DNA of 6,781 nucleotides from an uncultured Oscillospiraceae bacterium (GTDB lineage Bacteria; Bacillota; Clostridia; UBA1381): positions 1-6,781 of the forward strand of contig CAMNAT010000118.1 in the NCBI GenBank assembly GCA_946531785.1, given 5' to 3'. Numbering within the stretch: the stretch's first letter is position 1; every line of letters begins with the position of its first letter. A program made the position numbers and the translations under genes. The notes under the pieces are model-generated. The model saw only the letters and a program-made list of their open reading frames with translations. It ran no database searches and had not been told where the DNA came from. Below, piece by piece: positions 5,667-6,781 of the stretch.

Positions 5667-6781
5667 ATGAACAAAAAAAGAACTATCAGCGCAATTCTTA
5701 CCGCTGCAATGACGGCATCTGTTTTTACCGCATCGGTACAAGCCGCGCCGCACTCGGGCGGTGCGTATACTGTAGGGAATGGGATACTCATTTCAGCTGC
5801 GGATATAAAAAATGACGGGCTCATCACGCTCACTTCAAAGAATGTGCAGTATGACAGCGCGGACAAAAAGAAGGGAACGGCGGTATTTGAGGCAAACAGC
5901 GAAAAGACCGTTAAGACAGTGACGGACATTTTCGGCACCTCATATACATATGACGGTGTGATAGATTATGTCGGCTCAGGCAGAGATAAGGGGACATTTA
6001 TTATCCCGATCACAACGGCGGCGGAGGACAACTATTTTACATATGTCCTTGTTCGCGAGGCGGGGACAATAAATCTGTGGATAGATAACAGCTCCGCTCG
6101 AATTGCCGATAATACTACAGGGGCAAAGCAGGCTGCGTTTGCGGTAGAGGGCACAGGTGGAGTTGCGTATGCGATAGACTGCGGAAAGCTTACCGCCGGA
6201 GAGCATACAATAACCATTGATGGTGCTTCCGGCTCGTGGTGTCCGGATATCTGCGCGGTTGCGGTCTATCCGCAGGAGGCGGATGATTTCAAGCTGCCGT
6301 ATCAGAACGAAAGCCTGTCCTTTGAGGAAAGAACGGCGGACTTAGTCGCAAGGATGACCTTGGAGGAAAAGATAGCGCAGCTCGGTCATAACGCTCCGGC
6401 GATACCGCGGCTCGGTGTAAGCTCGTACTATTATTGGCGCGAGGGCGCGCATGGTGTTGCGCGTCAGGGTAAGGCGACCTCATTCCCGGTATCTATCGCT
6501 ATGTCAAACACATGGGATCCGGCTCTGTATCAGCAGGCGGCGGAGATAACCTCAACAGAGGCAAGGATAAAGAATAACCGTTATGACCTTAACTACTGGT
6601 CACCGACAATAAACATGTCGCGTGATCCGCGTTGGGGCAGAAATGACGAGAGTCTTGGCGAGGACACGCTCCTGACATCGGAGATGGGCAGCGCATTTGT
6701 GCGCGGCCTGCAGGGCGATGATGAGAAGTACATAAAGACAATAGCAACAGTTAAGCATTTCCTGGCAAATAACTGTGAGGG
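5667..6781 (+). CDS. Secreted GH3 beta-glucosidase/beta-xylosidase-like enzyme with N-terminal CBM-like domain, 3'-truncated
   Basis: The frame is open from the ATG at 5667 to the window end (371 complete codons), so the C-terminal part is outside. Residues 1-26 are a Sec signal peptide (NKKR, hydrophobic stretch, cut near VQA/AP). Residues about 28-210 form a beta-rich segment; its second half (about 105-208, from GTFIIPITTAAEDNYFTY to DICAVAVYPQ) resembles a CBM6-like carbohydrate-binding module. The GH3 catalytic domain begins about residue 217 (SFEERTADLVARMTLEEKI) with the hallmark INMSRDPRWGRNDES (315-329) followed by LGED (330-333), and the conserved Lys363-His364 in TVKHFLAN. The catalytic Asp nucleophile (SDW-type motif) lies downstream and cannot be checked. 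GH3 enzymes remove terminal beta-linked glucose, xylose or related sugars; the RDPRWGR form is shared by glucosidases and xylosidases, so the substrate is open. It is probably exported and translationally coupled to the rhodanese gene. Confidence 0.92.
   Translation, partial: MNKKRTISAILTAAMTASVFTASVQAAPHSGGAYTVGNGILISAADIKNDGLITLTSKNVQYDSADKKKGTAVFEANSEKTVKTVTDIFGTSYTYDGVIDYVGSGRDKGTFIIPITTAAEDNYFTYVLVREAGTINLWIDNSSARIADNTTGAKQAAFAVEGTGGVAYAIDCGKLTAGEHTITIDGASGSWCPDICAVAVYPQEADDFKLPYQNESLSFEERTADLVARMTLEEKIAQLGHNAPAIPRLGVSSYYYWREGAHGVARQGKATSFPVSIAMSNTWDPALYQQAAEITSTEARIKNNRYDLNYWSPTINMSRDPRWGRNDESLGEDTLLTSEMGSAFVRGLQGDDEKYIKTIATVKHFLANNCE

Noticed and set aside
5648..6483. Several minus-strand open frames under the GH3 gene
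   Set aside because: The + strand frame is clearly GH3 with a signal peptide and family motifs; the antisense frames have no motif or ribosome binding site support.

Overview
The window looks like chromosomal DNA from an uncultured gut or rumen Clostridia-type Firmicute (Oscillospiraceae/Lachnospiraceae-like). This rests on strong AGGAGG-type ribosome binding sites, frequent ATA (Ile) and AGG/AGA (Arg) codons, moderate G+C, glycan-degrading enzymes, and a secreted domain with the WDSLKxxKP signature that I associate with secreted clostridial proteins. No taxonomic marker gene is present, so this is inference. All genes are on the + strand. No mobile element, tRNA, rRNA or CRISPR array is visible.

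Region 1 (1-4548) is a likely three-gene operon. It starts with a 5'-truncated GH38 alpha-mannosidase-like protein (1-2448). An FAD-dependent oxidoreductase of the FAD_oxidored type follows after 22 bp (2471-3589), and a HAD-superfamily phosphatase/phosphoglucomutase-like protein after 32 bp (3622-4548). A hairpin terminator at 4577-4610 closes the unit. The GH38 carries Ser where the family normally has its catalytic Asp nucleophile, while other active-site landmarks remain.

Region 2 (about 4653-6781) is a second transcription unit with its own AT-rich promoter region. Its first gene encodes a secreted protein (4721-5656) with a signal peptide, a WDSLKxxKP-type domain, a cysteine-containing middle segment and a C-terminal rhodanese domain with an intact active-site Cys. 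Ten bases later begins a secreted GH3 beta-glucosidase/beta-xylosidase-like enzyme with an N-terminal carbohydrate-binding-like domain (5667 to the window end, 3'-truncated).

Taken together this looks like a polysaccharide-utilisation neighbourhood: an exported GH3 would attack beta-linked glycans outside the cell, and a GH38-family protein, probably cytoplasmic, would process imported oligosaccharides alongside a redox enzyme and a sugar-phosphate-type HAD enzyme. The points that most merit a second look are the nucleophile substitution in the GH38, its operon with an FAD oxidoreductase, and the exported rhodanese fusion coupled to a GH3.
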